64,000 bases of DNA from Candidatus Rifleibacteriota bacterium (GCA_018818125.1 JAHISQ010000053.1:26294-90293), one strand, 5' to 3'; shown: positions 18,290 to 27,696, counted from the stretch's first letter. Numbers and translations are program-made. Notes: a model not told the origin generated them from the letters alone.

Positions 18290-18766
18290 ATGTTGTGCAT
18301 CACCAATAAACGCTCGGCCGTTTCACTTGTCGAAATAATGATTGCAATGGCAATCCTTTCGACACTGGCTTTGCCAATGGGAATGTTCCTGGTGGAGCAG
18401 ATGCGTGGCAGCTCTCAGCTAGGCGATTACTACCAGATTCTAAATCTGCTCGAAGAAAAACTTGAAACGGCCATTGAAATGCGGTTTCATGATATTCCTG
18501 CTGGCGAGGTCAGCGATGTTCTGATCGAATCAGAAGGCGCACGCGATCTCGACCTGCGACCAGCCGAAGTTGCCCGCAATCTTGTGCATTTTCGTATGAA
18601 GACCGAGCTTTTGTCAGTCAATTTATCGGCAATGAAAGATGCCATGTCGGGTGAGTTGCAGTCAGTGGTTGTCGAAGACGGCATGAAAAAAATCGAAATC
18701 ATTGCCGAATGGGGCGAAAAGGGCCGACATAACCTTAATTTAACCGCTTACAGGTCGAATCTGTGA
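18290..18766 (+). CDS. Prepilin-type minor pilin
   Basis: From ATG 18290 the 158-residue protein starts with a short leader followed by AVSLVEIMIAMAILSTLALP, the class III prepilin motif with Glu at +5. It is probably cleaved and methylated by a prepilin peptidase and joins a pilus or type II secretion pseudopilus as a GspI/PilV-like minor subunit. The rest is a small soluble domain. A longer frame from 18230 lacks a ribosome site; AGGTAGG precedes the chosen start. The next gene starts inside the stop codon. Confidence 0.7.
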   Translation: MLCITNKRSAVSLVEIMIAMAILSTLALPMGMFLVEQMRGSSQLGDYYQILNLLEEKLETAIEMRFHDIPAGEVSDVLIESEGARDLDLRPAEVARNLVHFRMKTELLSVNLSAMKDAMSGELQSVVVEDGMKKIEIIAEWGEKGRHNLNLTAYRSNL

Positions 18767-19233
18767 TGCAGGCAAAAGTTAAAAGCAATAATGGTATGGC
18801 CCTGCCGATTATTCTGGCGCTGGTGCTTCTGCTGGCGATCTGGATTAGTTCACTGGCATGGCAGATGACCAACGCCCGTAGCAGGTTCCAGCAGGTTCAT
18901 AAGGCGCGTAAGGCTTATTTTATGGCGCGCTCGGGGCTTCAGCATTTTCTGCTAAAGCTTAAAATGATGCAGCGAAACGGCACTGAGTCTATACGAGCTC
19001 TCGAACAGGCTAATGAAGACGAAAAAAAAATTCTCTATTCTGTGTTTGTACAGGATATAATAGTACCGGCGGATAACCTTTATTCTGGCGAAAAATATGA
19101 ATATCGAATCAAGGGGTTCAATATTGAATCGATAGACTATGACAGTGCCATGGTAACCATGCAGGTCGAAGCCGAGGGCCGCTTCGGCGGACAGAAAAAC
19201 AGTATCAGCAGGCTTATTCGCATCAGCAGATAA
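18766..19233 (+). CDS. PilX/GspK-like minor pseudopilin
   Basis: The 155-residue protein has a PilX-like N-terminus: a basic leader, NGMALPIILALVLLLAIWISSLAW and then RKAYFMARSGLQHFLLK, closely resembling the protein at 3265-4143. Its ATG shares one base with the TGA of the upstream pilin. It is likely a tip or assembly-initiation subunit of a type IV filament. A GTG at 18763 is an alternative start. The prfB gene follows 25 bp later, which is an unusual neighbour. Confidence 0.65.
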   Translation: MQAKVKSNNGMALPIILALVLLLAIWISSLAWQMTNARSRFQQVHKARKAYFMARSGLQHFLLKLKMMQRNGTESIRALEQANEDEKKILYSVFVQDIIVPADNLYSGEKYEYRIKGFNIESIDYDSAMVTMQVEAEGRFGGQKNSISRLIRISR

Positions 19234-19258
19234 GCAATTATTTCAGGAGGTATAGACC

Positions 19259-20387
19259 GTGGATTTCGATATCGTCGAAAAATTACGCGCAATGAAAACC
19301 CGTCTCTCTGGCATCGGGAGCCATCTTTGACCTGCCCAATAAACGGCGGGAAATAGAAGAGCTTGAATCAGCGACCTTGAATCCGAATTTCTGGAACGAT
19401 CACCAGCGGGCGCAGTCGATCAGCCAGAAGATTGCCGAACTAAAAAAGGCATGCGACTCCTGTGAATCAGTGCAGAGGGAGTTCAGTGACACGATTGAAC
19501 TGCTTGAGCTGGCTGAGGCAGAAAATGACGATGCCATGTTCCAGCAGCTGCTCAGGCAGCTTGATCCGATTAATAAAATTATAGATAGCCTTGAATTGAC
19601 TGTGTTTTTATCAGAACCATATGATATCTCTGATACCTATCTGTCTATCAAGCCAGGTGCCGGTGGTACCGAGTCGAGCGACTGGGCCTCAATGCTTTAT
19701 CGCATGTATTTGCGATATATCGAGAACGCAGGCTTTAAATACGAAGTTCTCGATCTGCAGGAAGAAGAACAGGGTATAAAGGCTGTCACAATAAAGGTTA
19801 AAGGCTCTTATGCCTATGGTTATATGAAGGGTGAAAAGGGAGTGCATCGGCTGGTGCGCATTTCGCCGTTCGACTCAAATGCGCGGCGGCACACCAGTTT
19901 TACCGCAGTTGATGTGTTGCCGGTATTGCCGGATGATGTTGATGTCGAAATCAGAGACGATGATCTAAAACTGGATTTCTTCAGAAGCTCAGGAGCTGGT
20001 GGTCAGCATGTTAACAAGACGAGCAGTGCGGTGCGCATAACTCATATGCCAACAGGTCTGGTTGTATCCTGTCAGATAGAGCGCAGTCAACATCAGAACC
20101 GTGAGGTGGCCCTTGGTATGCTCAGGGCCAAGCTGTATGAGCTGCAACAGCGTGAGAAACAGAAAGAAATCAAGACTCTGCAGGGCGACCAGAAGGGAAT
20201 TTCCTGGGGCAGCCAGATTCGTTCTTATGTTTTTTGTCCTTACACCATGGTCAAAGACATGCGAACCGGTGAGCAGACCTCGGATGTGCGTCGGGTCATG
20301 GATGGAGATCTTGAGCCTTTTATAAAGGCTTATCTTAACTGGCACGCTAATGGTGAGAGGTCTCTTAACATAGGTGATGCCGAGTGA
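19259..20387 (+). CDS. prfB: Peptide chain release factor 2, programmed +1 frameshift
   Basis: RF2 is made by reading 23 codons from GTG 19259, behind AGGAGG at 19245-19250, to CTT-TGA at 19325-19330. A +1 shift at CTT then continues from GAC 19329 for about 352 residues. This yields an expected protein of about 375 residues with no other defect. The shift site (CTT TGA C) and a GGGAG upstream fit the classical RF2 autoregulation signal, in which RF2 shortage favours the shift. The protein has SPF (stop-recognition tripeptide of RF2) and GGQ (GAGGQHVNKTSSAVR) motifs. It is located between pilin-like genes, in the same direction. Confidence 0.96.
19316..19331 (+). promoter_or_regulatory. prfB programmed +1 frameshift site
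   Basis: The sequence GGGAGCCATCTTTGAC places an SD-like GGGAG four bases before CTT-TGA-C. The in-frame TGA is at 19328-19330 and the +1 frame resumes at GAC 19329. Confidence 0.93.
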
Positions 20388-20397
20388 GGTGCAGATA

Positions 20398-22146
20398 ATG
20401 AAGTTTAGCAGGCGGATTTGGGGCAGTATGCGCAGAGGTAGTGCCATGTTCCTGTTGATGACTGTTGTCGGCGTTCTTTACATTTTCGGTATGATGCTGA
20501 TTAATTACATGACTCAAGAACGTACGCAAACTGCCAAGCTTGGTGAAAATCTGCAGGCCTTCTATCTGGCTGAGGCAGGCGTAGAGAAGGCAATGATAAA
20601 AATGCGGGAGCTTTTTTCCGAAAAGCTTCTGTCAGATGACGGTGAAGTAAATGATAGAATTTTGGCTCTGCTCGACATAGATCGTGCCGAAAATTTCAGT
20701 ATGATCGTCAGAATCGAAGATGGCGAGATTATAGACGGCGGTACTGCCGAGGTGAAGATTGAAGTCAACAACTTGCGCCTGACCCCTTTTAAGACCTATA
20801 TAGACGAATACGAAGATGTGCCATCTGCTCTTAAGGTTTATCGCAAGGAAAACCGTGACACATATTCGGATAAAGCTCTTGGGGGCTGGGAAGGTCTGTT
20901 ACGGTTTGAAGCTGTGGGCAAGTTTAAGAATGCCGAGAAAAAGTTTGAGGTTATTCGTGACCTCAAAGTGACGGATCTGACGCCGCCAGCTGAGAACTAC
21001 ACTCTGTTTGTTTCGAGTCGCAAAGATGAATATTTACGCCACGGCGAGTTCAGATGCCGTAACTGGAGCGAAGTCAGAGCGCTCAAGGCACTGATCGACG
21101 ATCTTGCTGCAAAAACCGGCAATGCTTTTCAAGAAACGATGGGCAACGCTGCCAACGACTTTTTCTGGGAGCCAAACATGGCCAGCAACGTAAGTTTTGA
21201 GGGTGAGATAAAGGTAAAGACTCTCAAGGTTATCCGCAAGCTTGTCATGGCAGCGTCTGATCTCAAGATCAAGGACTTTGTTGACCTTTCGATCCAAAAA
21301 TTGCATCCCTATCTATGGGGCAAGATCCGCACAAATGGCCGCCTTCACGTGTATCTGCCGTTTTTTGCGGCCGATGATATCATCAACTATTTCGAAGACA
21401 ACTCGATTTTCTCACATCAGCGCCCCGAGATCGGTTATCTGTTTTGCAGTAATCAGATTCACGACCCGTATTTGAGTAAATATACATACTACGAAGGTGA
21501 AATAATAAGGTATTACCAGAAGCTAAAACCGTATGTGCTGGGCATAACTGAGACTCCTTACCCGAGCTCAGACCCCTATACTATCAATACCAAGTTTGAC
21601 TTTGTGTCGCGCAATTCTGATAAGCTTGAGCCCATGCAGCTTGATCGCATAAAGAAGAATGCCAAAGATTACTGTCACGAATTTGTTGAGCGCGATCTCA
21701 CGCTGCAGGGCACTTATGGAAAGCCGGCAACTGTGATGGGACTGGTTTATGTACAGGGAAACCTTATCATTGGCGGCAGAATTTCAGGTCAGGCAATGAT
21801 AGTTACCGAAGGCGACATAGTAATTACCGACAATGTGGTTCAGGATGGTGGTGCATCGTTTCTTTCGCTGGTTTCGCTCAATGGCTCGGTCAAATACGCG
21901 CGTGAACTCAAAAAAGCCAATATTGAGGCGGCAATTTATGCAAAAGAAAGCATTATTGGCGGCGAACAGATAAATATTTTCGGCAATCTCGTTGTAGAAT
22001 CGCTCAACCGTCAGAAGGGTGAAGAAGGTCAGCTTATCATGCCGAAAAAAGTGATGGTCAACTATGACTCAAAACTCAAAAGCGAAGTTGGCAGCAACGT
22101 CTGCTTTAATATTTCAGACCTGATAACTACCATGCGTGATCTCTGA
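20398..22146 (+). CDS. Pilin-like exported protein, PilX N-terminal type
   Basis: The 582-residue protein begins with a basic stretch and the hydrophobic helix SAMFLLMTVVGVLYIFGMMLINYM followed by LQAFYLAEAGVEKAM, a PilX/PilW-like anchor. I chose ATG 20398 because TGAGGTG lies 7 bp upstream. The C-terminal third contains short repeated-looking beta segments (VMGLVYVQGNLIIGGRISGQAMIVTEGDIVITDN) that resemble a left- or right-handed beta-helix or polymer-forming (bactofilin-like) region. It is 10 bp downstream of prfB. The role is unknown; a large minor pilin of a type IV filament is likely. Confidence 0.6.
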   Translation: MKFSRRIWGSMRRGSAMFLLMTVVGVLYIFGMMLINYMTQERTQTAKLGENLQAFYLAEAGVEKAMIKMRELFSEKLLSDDGEVNDRILALLDIDRAENFSMIVRIEDGEIIDGGTAEVKIEVNNLRLTPFKTYIDEYEDVPSALKVYRKENRDTYSDKALGGWEGLLRFEAVGKFKNAEKKFEVIRDLKVTDLTPPAENYTLFVSSRKDEYLRHGEFRCRNWSEVRALKALIDDLAAKTGNAFQETMGNAANDFFWEPNMASNVSFEGEIKVKTLKVIRKLVMAASDLKIKDFVDLSIQKLHPYLWGKIRTNGRLHVYLPFFAADDIINYFEDNSIFSHQRPEIGYLFCSNQIHDPYLSKYTYYEGEIIRYYQKLKPYVLGITETPYPSSDPYTINTKFDFVSRNSDKLEPMQLDRIKKNAKDYCHEFVERDLTLQGTYGKPATVMGLVYVQGNLIIGGRISGQAMIVTEGDIVITDNVVQDGGASFLSLVSLNGSVKYARELKKANIEAAIYAKESIIGGEQINIFGNLVVESLNRQKGEEGQLIMPKKVMVNYDSKLKSEVGSNVCFNISDLITTMRDL

Positions 22147-22155
22147 TTTAGGTTT

Positions 22156-23805
22156 TCAATCAGGATAAGCAGAGACGAATTCAAACGACGGCAGACTAAC
22201 AGTCTGGCCGAGATCGTTAATGATGTTGTAAAATTGCCAGTCAGTGGTGCCATTAAAGGTAATCATCTGGCCTTCCCGCGCAAACGGTGGAAATCCACCG
22301 CGCCGTGTTGCCAGCAGGAATGTGGGCTGATTGTTAAAGTGGCTGTTTAGCTTATAATCGTTGCGGTCACGATTCATGTATTCGAGTTCATCCTGGCTGA
22401 GCTCTTTTATCATCAAAAGAAAATCGCGCCCATACCTGGTGATTTTTCGAGAAACATAACCACGCCATTCAACGGTAATAGGTCCGGTAAATCGGGTTTT
22501 AAAGCTTATATCGCTGAGTTGAAAATATTTAAGATTGGTGCCGGCAAAATTGTGGCGGGTTTCAGCAAAACCTTCACGTGCTGGTCGCTGTTTTTCTTCG
22601 GCTTCGCGAATTTTGAAACGGGCAATTTCGAGTTTGCGTACGGCATCACGACGTGAACCTTCCTGCAAATTGCCGGTTTCCAGTGACTGACTGAACAGGT
22701 TGGCAGCCTCTTCGAATTGATTGACAGTAAAAGCATTATTGCCACGAAGGTATAGATCATTGGCCAGATTGCCTGACGATTCGCTCAATCGCATCTGCAA
22801 GTTAGTGTTGCCGGGATTCATGGCGTTGGCCCGCGAATAATATTCTTTCGCTTTGTCAGGATTGCCCATGGTTTCGAATATTCGCGCTATCTCAAGAGCC
22901 ACTGAGGCCTGTGGCTTAACCACGTAGTAGATCTGATAGTTTTTTATTGCATCTTCAAGCAGATTTACCCGAGAGTAGTTGCGGCCGAGCAGGTAATAGG
23001 CATCGTAAAATTTGTCATCGACCCGCAGACATTCTTCAAGGTGCTTGATCGAGGCAAATAGATCACCCTTAACGCTTAATGCTTTGCCCAGCAAAAAATG
23101 GGCTCTTGGGCTGTCGGGGCTGTTTTGAAGAATTTCTTCCAGGGCAGAAACAGCTTCGTCGGTTTTGCCGCTGTCGAGCAATGCTTCTGCGCGTTGCTCT
23201 CCGGCTGGCTTAGACGCCTGGGCCGTAGCACGCAACGGTAGTGGTGGCAGTCTTATGTCCTGTGCCGCGGCACGATTTACCGGTTGCTGCATTGGTGGCA
23301 GAGTTTGAGTCGCTGGCTGGCTGATTACTCTGGCTGGTTGTGTTGGCTGAGCTGGCTGTTGAGTAACGATGCGCGCCGTCTGCGGTGGCGGATTATATCT
23401 GACTACTGGAGCAGCAGCTGCAGGTTGTGTCTGAGCCTGCTGCTGTTGTGCTTCGAAAGACTTTGTGCGTTTGAGTTCAACACTGCATCTGGCCATGCCG
23501 CGTCGGGCAGCAACCATAGAAGTGTCGAGTGAGGCAGCGAGGCGGTATTCCTTTAATGCTTCAGCGAAATTGCCGGTAAGTTCGAAGAGCCGGCCGAGGT
23601 TGAAATGTACGCCGGGATGACGAGGCGACTGTTCATATGCCTGTTTAAGAGACTGATGCGCCAGCTTATAGCGCTGCTGGTAGATGTGGTTAACCGCCTC
23701 TTCGACCAGAATGTTGGTGTTATCAAAGGCCATAACAGGCGTGCTGCCAGCAACTGCCAGAATGGCCGATAACAGGAGAGTTTTCAGCTTGCCGGTTTCT
23801 TTCAT
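22156..23805 (-). CDS. Exported TPR-repeat protein
   Basis: The 549-residue protein begins MKETGKLKTLLLSAILAVAG with a signal peptide ending near PVMAFD. Two blocks of TPR repeats (about residues 35-105 and 210-360) flank a glutamine/proline-rich linker (QQQQAQTQPAAAAP). The C-terminal 130 residues form a beta-rich domain without a name that I recognise. ATG 23805 fits AAGGA 9 bp upstream better than the ATG three codons earlier. The gene is convergent with the pilin operon and divergent from a small membrane-protein gene at 23899. A cell-envelope scaffolding role is a guess. Confidence 0.7.
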   Translation of the reverse strand: MKETGKLKTLLLSAILAVAGSTPVMAFDNTNILVEEAVNHIYQQRYKLAHQSLKQAYEQSPRHPGVHFNLGRLFELTGNFAEALKEYRLAASLDTSMVAARRGMARCSVELKRTKSFEAQQQQAQTQPAAAAPVVRYNPPPQTARIVTQQPAQPTQPARVISQPATQTLPPMQQPVNRAAAQDIRLPPLPLRATAQASKPAGEQRAEALLDSGKTDEAVSALEEILQNSPDSPRAHFLLGKALSVKGDLFASIKHLEECLRVDDKFYDAYYLLGRNYSRVNLLEDAIKNYQIYYVVKPQASVALEIARIFETMGNPDKAKEYYSRANAMNPGNTNLQMRLSESSGNLANDLYLRGNNAFTVNQFEEAANLFSQSLETGNLQEGSRRDAVRKLEIARFKIREAEEKQRPAREGFAETRHNFAGTNLKYFQLSDISFKTRFTGPITVEWRGYVSRKITRYGRDFLLMIKELSQDELEYMNRDRNDYKLNSHFNNQPTFLLATRRGGFPPFAREGQMITFNGTTDWQFYNIINDLGQTVSLPSFEFVSAYPD

Positions 23806-23837
23806 TGGCAACATTCCTTTAATTAAAGTCAGGGTTT

Positions 23838-23867
23838 TTGACTAGTTTTCAAATTATATGCTATTAT
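23838..23867 (+). promoter_or_regulatory. Promoter of the 28-residue membrane protein gene
   Basis: TTGACT (23838-23843) is 18 bp from TATTAT (23862-23867), and TGC directly before the -10 gives an extended -10. It lies about 32 bp upstream of the small gene. Confidence 0.6.
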
Positions 23868-23898
23868 CGTTTTCGATACAAACCTGATGGAGGTCAGC

Positions 23899-23985
23899 AT
23901 GTCTATTTTTCGTTTTATCTGGTGGGCGGTAATAATAAGCATTTGCGCATTTGCAGGCTACGTTTACGGTTATCTCGCAGAATAA
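23899..23985 (+). CDS. Very small membrane protein, 28 residues
   Basis: An ATG at 23899 behind GGAGGT is followed by 28 codons and TAA. The peptide is a single hydrophobic helix (IWWAVIISICAFAGYVYGYL) with a short basic N-terminus and acidic end. A promoter with an extended -10 sits directly upstream, which supports a real gene. It is too short for usual gene finders. The function is unknown; such peptides often bind and adjust larger membrane complexes. Confidence 0.55.
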   Translation: MSIFRFIWWAVIISICAFAGYVYGYLAE

Positions 23986-24050
23986 TTTTTGCAGACGACC
24001 CGGCTCGCTTCGTAACTAAGAGGCTTGACGACTTGGCGCGAAATGGCGGG

Positions 24051-24254
24051 CTATTCTGTTTTAGTCAGGTGATTGAATCGGCCGTGCTTTTTTAGCAGCT
24101 CGGCATATTCGGCCTGCAATTCTGCAACACCAAAAAGTGCTGCGGTAACAAAGTCGTTGCGGCTGTAACCATGTTTGCGGGTAAGCTCACTAAAACTTTG
24201 CCCCTCAGCGAGCAAATCGAGTATTTTTTCTGAGGTTGTCAAAGTTTGAGACAT
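24051..24254 (-). CDS. Small HTH-like protein, DUF433-like
   Basis: From ATG 24254 behind AGGAGAG, the 67-residue protein reads ILDLLAEGQSFSELTRKHGYSRNDFVTAALFGVAEL. This resembles the helix-turn-helix of DUF433/antitoxin-like proteins, which usually accompany a toxin. No partner gene is adjacent. It may be a small DNA-binding regulator. The similarity is by motif pattern only. Confidence 0.5.
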   Translation of the reverse strand: MSQTLTTSEKILDLLAEGQSFSELTRKHGYSRNDFVTAALFGVAELQAEYAELLKKHGRFNHLTKTE

Positions 24255-24347
24255 ATTTTCTCTCCTGCTTGATAATTCATAATTAAAATATCGGCAATAT
24301 GCAACCAATTTGCCGCGTATTTTTAAGTTATTATTAGTGTGAGCTTG

Positions 24348-24356
24348 TGATATTAT
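24348..24356 (+). promoter_or_regulatory. Candidate extended -10 before cysS
   Basis: TGATATTAT forms an extended -10 about 37 bp before the cysS start; no good -35 is visible. Confidence 0.35.
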
Positions 24357-24392
24357 CAGAATCTGAAAAATAAACTTCGCATGGAGGAACCC

Positions 24393-25838
24393 ATGGCAAT
24401 TACACTCTATAACTCAATTAACCGGCAGAAAGAAGAATTTGTGCCGATTGAGCCTGGGCATGTCGGAATTTACGTTTGTGGACCCACTGTTTATGGTCCA
24501 CCGCACCTAGGTCATGCTAAGAGCTATATCACTTTTGACGTGCTGGTTAAGCACTTGCGCCATTCCGGGCTCACGGTCCGCTATGTACAGAACATTACCG
24601 ATGTTGGTCATCTTACTGACGATGCTGATTCGGGTGAAGATAAAATCCAGAGACAGGCACGTATTGATCATGTACACCCCTGGGAAATCGTCGATAAATG
24701 GACGCGCCAGTATATGAACGATATGGAAAAACTGCGCATTGCCCATCCGAACTTCTATGTGCGAGCCAGTCAGCATATTGGCGAGCAGATAGAGGCTGTA
24801 CAGAAGCTTGTTGAAAAAGGTCATGCCTATGAAGTAAATGGCAATGTCTATTATGAAGTGGAGTCGTTTCCAGAATATGGCAAACTCTCTGGTCGTCGCC
24901 TCGAAGAGCAGAAAGAAGGGGTCCGGGTAGAATCGCGCAGCGATAAAAAGAATCCGCGTGACTTTGCACTTTGGAAAAAGGCAGAGCCCGGCCACATTCT
25001 TAAATGGAACTCACCTTGGGGTGAAGGTTACCCCGGTTGGCATATTGAATGTTCGGTAATGGCCACGAAATATCTTGGTAATACCATAGATATTCATGGT
25101 GGCGGTCTCGAAAACAAATTTCCGCATCATGAGTGCGAGATAGCACAGTCGGAAGCCCTCAACGACGCGCCATTTTGTCGTTACTGGGTTCATAACAACA
25201 TGGTTACTGTCGATGGCATAAAAATGGGCAAGTCGCTGGGCAATTTCAGGACCTGCGAAGACCTGTTGACAAGCCATTCACCAGAAGCTATACGGGCATT
25301 TGTTCTAACTACCCATTATCGCTCGCCATCAAATTACACCGAAGAAGCTATTTCGGCCGCAGCCAGTGGACTGAGCCGTCTTTCTCAGCTGCAGACAGCT
25401 TTACTTGAGATTATCGAAAAGAACGTCAGCGCCGGCACTGCAGACAACGAAGCAGAAAAGCTTTGTGGCGAAGTTGACGCAAAGATCAGAGAGCGTCTTG
25501 ATGACGATATTGATACACCAGGCGCTATCGCGACTCTTTACAGCTTTGTAACCGAAGTGAATCGCTTCATTAGCGCGAGCGCTCTTTCTGCTCGCGTTGC
25601 CGCAGCTATTTTGACGGTTGTAAAAGAGTGGGGCAGCGAAGTTCTCGGTATATTGCCAGCAGTTTCGAACAAAACCGATGTCGATATCGCGCCGATAATG
25701 CAGATGTTGATCGAACTGCGGCAGGAAATGAAGGACGCTAAAAAATACGATGTCGCCGATGCGATTCGTAATCGCCTTAAAGATGCCGGGATTCTGATCG
25801 AAGACACTCGCGATGGAGTCCGCTGGAAGCGGATTTAA
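24393..25838 (+). CDS. cysS: Cysteinyl-tRNA synthetase
   Basis: The 481-residue class I synthetase charges tRNA-Cys in the cytoplasm. It carries the HIGH-type motif in [11 protein letters not shown] (about residue 34), zinc ligands around CGPTVYG and [15 protein letters not shown], and a KMSKS-type motif KMGKSLGN. The C-terminal anticodon-binding part is complete. I chose ATG 24393, eight bases after GGAGG at 24383; the ATG at 24381 overlaps this ribosome site. The mrnC gene follows within 5 bp. In Firmicutes cysS, mrnC and rlmB are also an operon, and the same order is kept here. Confidence 0.97.
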   Translation: MAITLYNSINRQKEEFVPIEPGHVGIYVCGPTVYGPPHLGHAKSYITFDVLVKHLRHSGLTVRYVQNITDVGHLTDDADSGEDKIQRQARIDHVHPWEIVDKWTRQYMNDMEKLRIAHPNFYVRASQHIGEQIEAVQKLVEKGHAYEVNGNVYYEVESFPEYGKLSGRRLEEQKEGVRVESRSDKKNPRDFALWKKAEPGHILKWNSPWGEGYPGWHIECSVMATKYLGNTIDIHGGGLENKFPHHECEIAQSEALNDAPFCRYWVHNNMVTVDGIKMGKSLGNFRTCEDLLTSHSPEAIRAFVLTTHYRSPSNYTEEAISAAASGLSRLSQLQTALLEIIEKNVSAGTADNEAEKLCGEVDAKIRERLDDDIDTPGAIATLYSFVTEVNRFISASALSARVAAAILTVVKEWGSEVLGILPAVSNKTDVDIAPIMQMLIELRQEMKDAKKYDVADAIRNRLKDAGILIEDTRDGVRWKRI

Positions 25839-25842
25839 GTTG

Positions 25843-26325
25843 ATGGAAGTTAACAAAAAGCGGTTTGGCGGTTCCGACAGTTTCAATCTTGTTGCACCAT
25901 GGAATGCAGATGAAGTTGCCCGGTTGCCGGCGCGCACTCTTGCTTATGTTGGCGATTCAGTTTATGAACTGGGATTACGCATGGCGCATGTTCGCATTGG
26001 TATAGACAACGCTGGTCGCCTGCATGATTCGCTGGTTGGCCACGTTAACGCTTCTGCTCAGGCCAAAGTTTTTGACACGGTTTTTGCCGGGCTCGAAGAA
26101 GCTGACCAGCAGCTGTTAAAAAGCTGGCGAAATGCCAAAACCCCTTCTCGATATGGCTCAGGCACCCGCGCTGAATACGCGCGAGCCACTGCTCTTGAGG
26201 CCTGGGTGGCCTACCTTTTTTTAACCGGACAGAATGAACGGCTTGCACGGCTGTTTGACCTAATTACCAGCCAGGTTATAGCACCTGGCCAGGCAGATGA
26301 AGACAGGAAAAATGAAGATGAATAA
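25843..26325 (+). CDS. mrnC: Mini-ribonuclease III
   Basis: The 160-residue protein is a single RNase III catalytic domain without a dsRNA-binding domain. It has RTLAYVGDSVYELGLR, with the GDxVxEL core, and the later RGRNAK-like RNAKTPSRYGSGT and EYARATALEAWVAYL motifs. Mini-III processes the ends of 23S rRNA precursors. Start ATG 25843 is five bases after the cysS stop; an ATG at 25813 inside cysS is possible. Its end overlaps the downstream methyltransferase gene. Confidence 0.92.
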   Translation: MEVNKKRFGGSDSFNLVAPWNADEVARLPARTLAYVGDSVYELGLRMAHVRIGIDNAGRLHDSLVGHVNASAQAKVFDTVFAGLEEADQQLLKSWRNAKTPSRYGSGTRAEYARATALEAWVAYLFLTGQNERLARLFDLITSQVIAPGQADEDRKNEDE

Positions 26326-27610
26326 AAAACCAGGTGGTTCAAAAGATTTCGGTAAACGTGGGAATTTTTCAAAAAAGCCCGGGCAAGGGCCAAAGAGGTC
26401 AGAACGACCTGATAAACCGACGCGTCCGGTCCGAGGGCCGAGACCAGATAACTCAGATCGCCCTGATCGATCTGGGCAATCTGATAAGCCGGTAAGAAAA
26501 CCGAAACCGGATGGCCGTGGGCGCCCTGAGCGACCCGCTAGAGGTCCAAAGCCAGAACATTATGAGCGGCCGGATCGCCCTGAGCGACCAGCCAGAGGTC
26601 CAAGACCAGACCATTCCGAGCGTCCCGATCGCTCAGATAGACCGGCCAGAGGTCCGAGACCAGATCGTTCCGAGCGTCCCGATCGCTCAGATAGGCCAGC
26701 CAGAGGTCCGAGACCAGATCGTTCCGAGCGTCCTGAACGCTCAGGTGACACTTCTCGACGTGAGAATTCAGGCCGGCCACAAAAAACTGCCTGGAAAGAT
26801 CGCCCGGCACGCCCGACGTTTGAACGGCCGGCTTTGCAGGATGACAGTGAACAGATAAGTGCGCAGGCAGAAGATGAGCGCCTGGTAATAAAGGGTCGCC
26901 ACGAGGTTGTTCAAGCGCTTGAGAGTGGCCAGACTATTGAAGCGGTCGTGATTTCTACGACAGTCAAAGGGCCGGTTGGCGGTCAGCTGCGCGAGCTGGC
27001 TACGGCGCGCCAGATCCCGGTTAAAGAGATGAATCCAGACCTTTTTGAGCGCAAATTCGGCGAAAAGAGTCAGGGCGTTGTCGCGTTAGCTGGCGCATTC
27101 GATTACTGTTCACTTGAAGAACTGGTGAAAAAGGTTAGTCCGGGGCGCAAAGTGCTTATTGCGCTCAACCACGTTGAAGATCCCCGCAATCTTGGCGCGA
27201 TAGTTCGCACGGTTGAGGCTTCAGGTTGTGGTGGCGTGATTATTCCAAAACATCGCGCGGCCGGCATGACAGAATGGGCTATGCGCACAGCTCAGGGAGC
27301 CGCTTCCTATCTGCCGGTTGCCCGGGTAAACAATATGGGTTCTGCTCTTGAGCAACTCAAAGAAATGGGTTACTGGATTGTTGGTCTTGATAGTAAAGCA
27401 GAGAAGCGTTACGACGAGGTCGTGTACAGCAACGACGTTGTTCTTGTTGCTGGTGGCGAAGATGCCGGTCTTGGCGAAAGGATTCAGCGGGTTTGCGACG
27501 ATCTGGTGGCAATTCCGCTCTGTGGCAAAACCCCTTCTTTAAACGTCTCAGTAAGCACTGGAGTGGTTTTGTACGAGATTTTGCGACAGAAGCAATTTTT
27601 TCAAAAATAA
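26318..27610 (+). CDS. rlmB: SpoU-family 23S rRNA methyltransferase with long repetitive basic N-terminus
   Basis: The C-terminal 240 residues are a SpoU/TrmH 2'-O-methyltransferase with a substrate-binding domain (GRHEVVQALESG) and the knotted domain (NHVEDPRNLGAIVRTVEASG, VAGGEDAGLG, IPLCGKTPSLNVSVSTGV). It likely methylates a guanosine of 23S rRNA. The N-terminal 180 residues are low-complexity and highly charged, with four 18-residue repeats rich in Arg, Pro, Asp and Gly. Start 26318 has AGGA 9 bp upstream; starts at 26297 and 26312 are alternatives. It overlaps the mrnC end by eight bases. The tail may bind RNA. Confidence 0.88.
   Translation: MNKKPGGSKDFGKRGNFSKKPGQGPKRSERPDKPTRPVRGPRPDNSDRPDRSGQSDKPVRKPKPDGRGRPERPARGPKPEHYERPDRPERPARGPRPDHSERPDRSDRPARGPRPDRSERPDRSDRPARGPRPDRSERPERSGDTSRRENSGRPQKTAWKDRPARPTFERPALQDDSEQISAQAEDERLVIKGRHEVVQALESGQTIEAVVISTTVKGPVGGQLRELATARQIPVKEMNPDLFERKFGEKSQGVVALAGAFDYCSLEELVKKVSPGRKVLIALNHVEDPRNLGAIVRTVEASGCGGVIIPKHRAAGMTEWAMRTAQGAASYLPVARVNNMGSALEQLKEMGYWIVGLDSKAEKRYDEVVYSNDVVLVAGGEDAGLGERIQRVCDDLVAIPLCGKTPSLNVSVSTGVVLYEILRQKQFFQK
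26530..26764 (+). repeat. Four imperfect 54-bp tandem repeats inside the rlmB tail
   Basis: Copies begin near 26549, 26603, 26657 and 26711, exactly 54 bp apart. The two at 26603 and 26657 are almost identical. The unit encodes 18 residues of the pattern RPxRSDRPARGPRPDRSE and leaves other frames open by chance. Confidence 0.9.
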
Positions 27611-27622
27611 TTCAAAAAGTAG

Positions 27623-27651
27623 TTGACAATATGTCTGAGCTGCTTTATAAT
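27623..27651 (+). promoter_or_regulatory. Consensus promoter of the tRNA-tuf operon
   Basis: TTGACA (27623-27628) and TATAAT (27646-27651) are both perfect and 17 bp apart. The first tRNA starts 45 bp after the -10. This is the strongest promoter in the window. Confidence 0.9.
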
Positions 27652-27696
27652 CGCCCAATACCGTTAGCACGGTACAGTTCTTTGTGAACTGAAGCC

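Noticed and set aside
19259..19330. RF2 interrupted by a stop codon as a possible pseudogene
   Set aside because: The stop is the known CTT-TGA-C frameshift site with upstream SD-like bases, and the rest of the protein is intact.
26511..26858. Long alternative frames on both strands over the rlmB tail
   Set aside because: They arise from the 54-bp repeats being open in several frames; only one frame continues into the methyltransferase domain.
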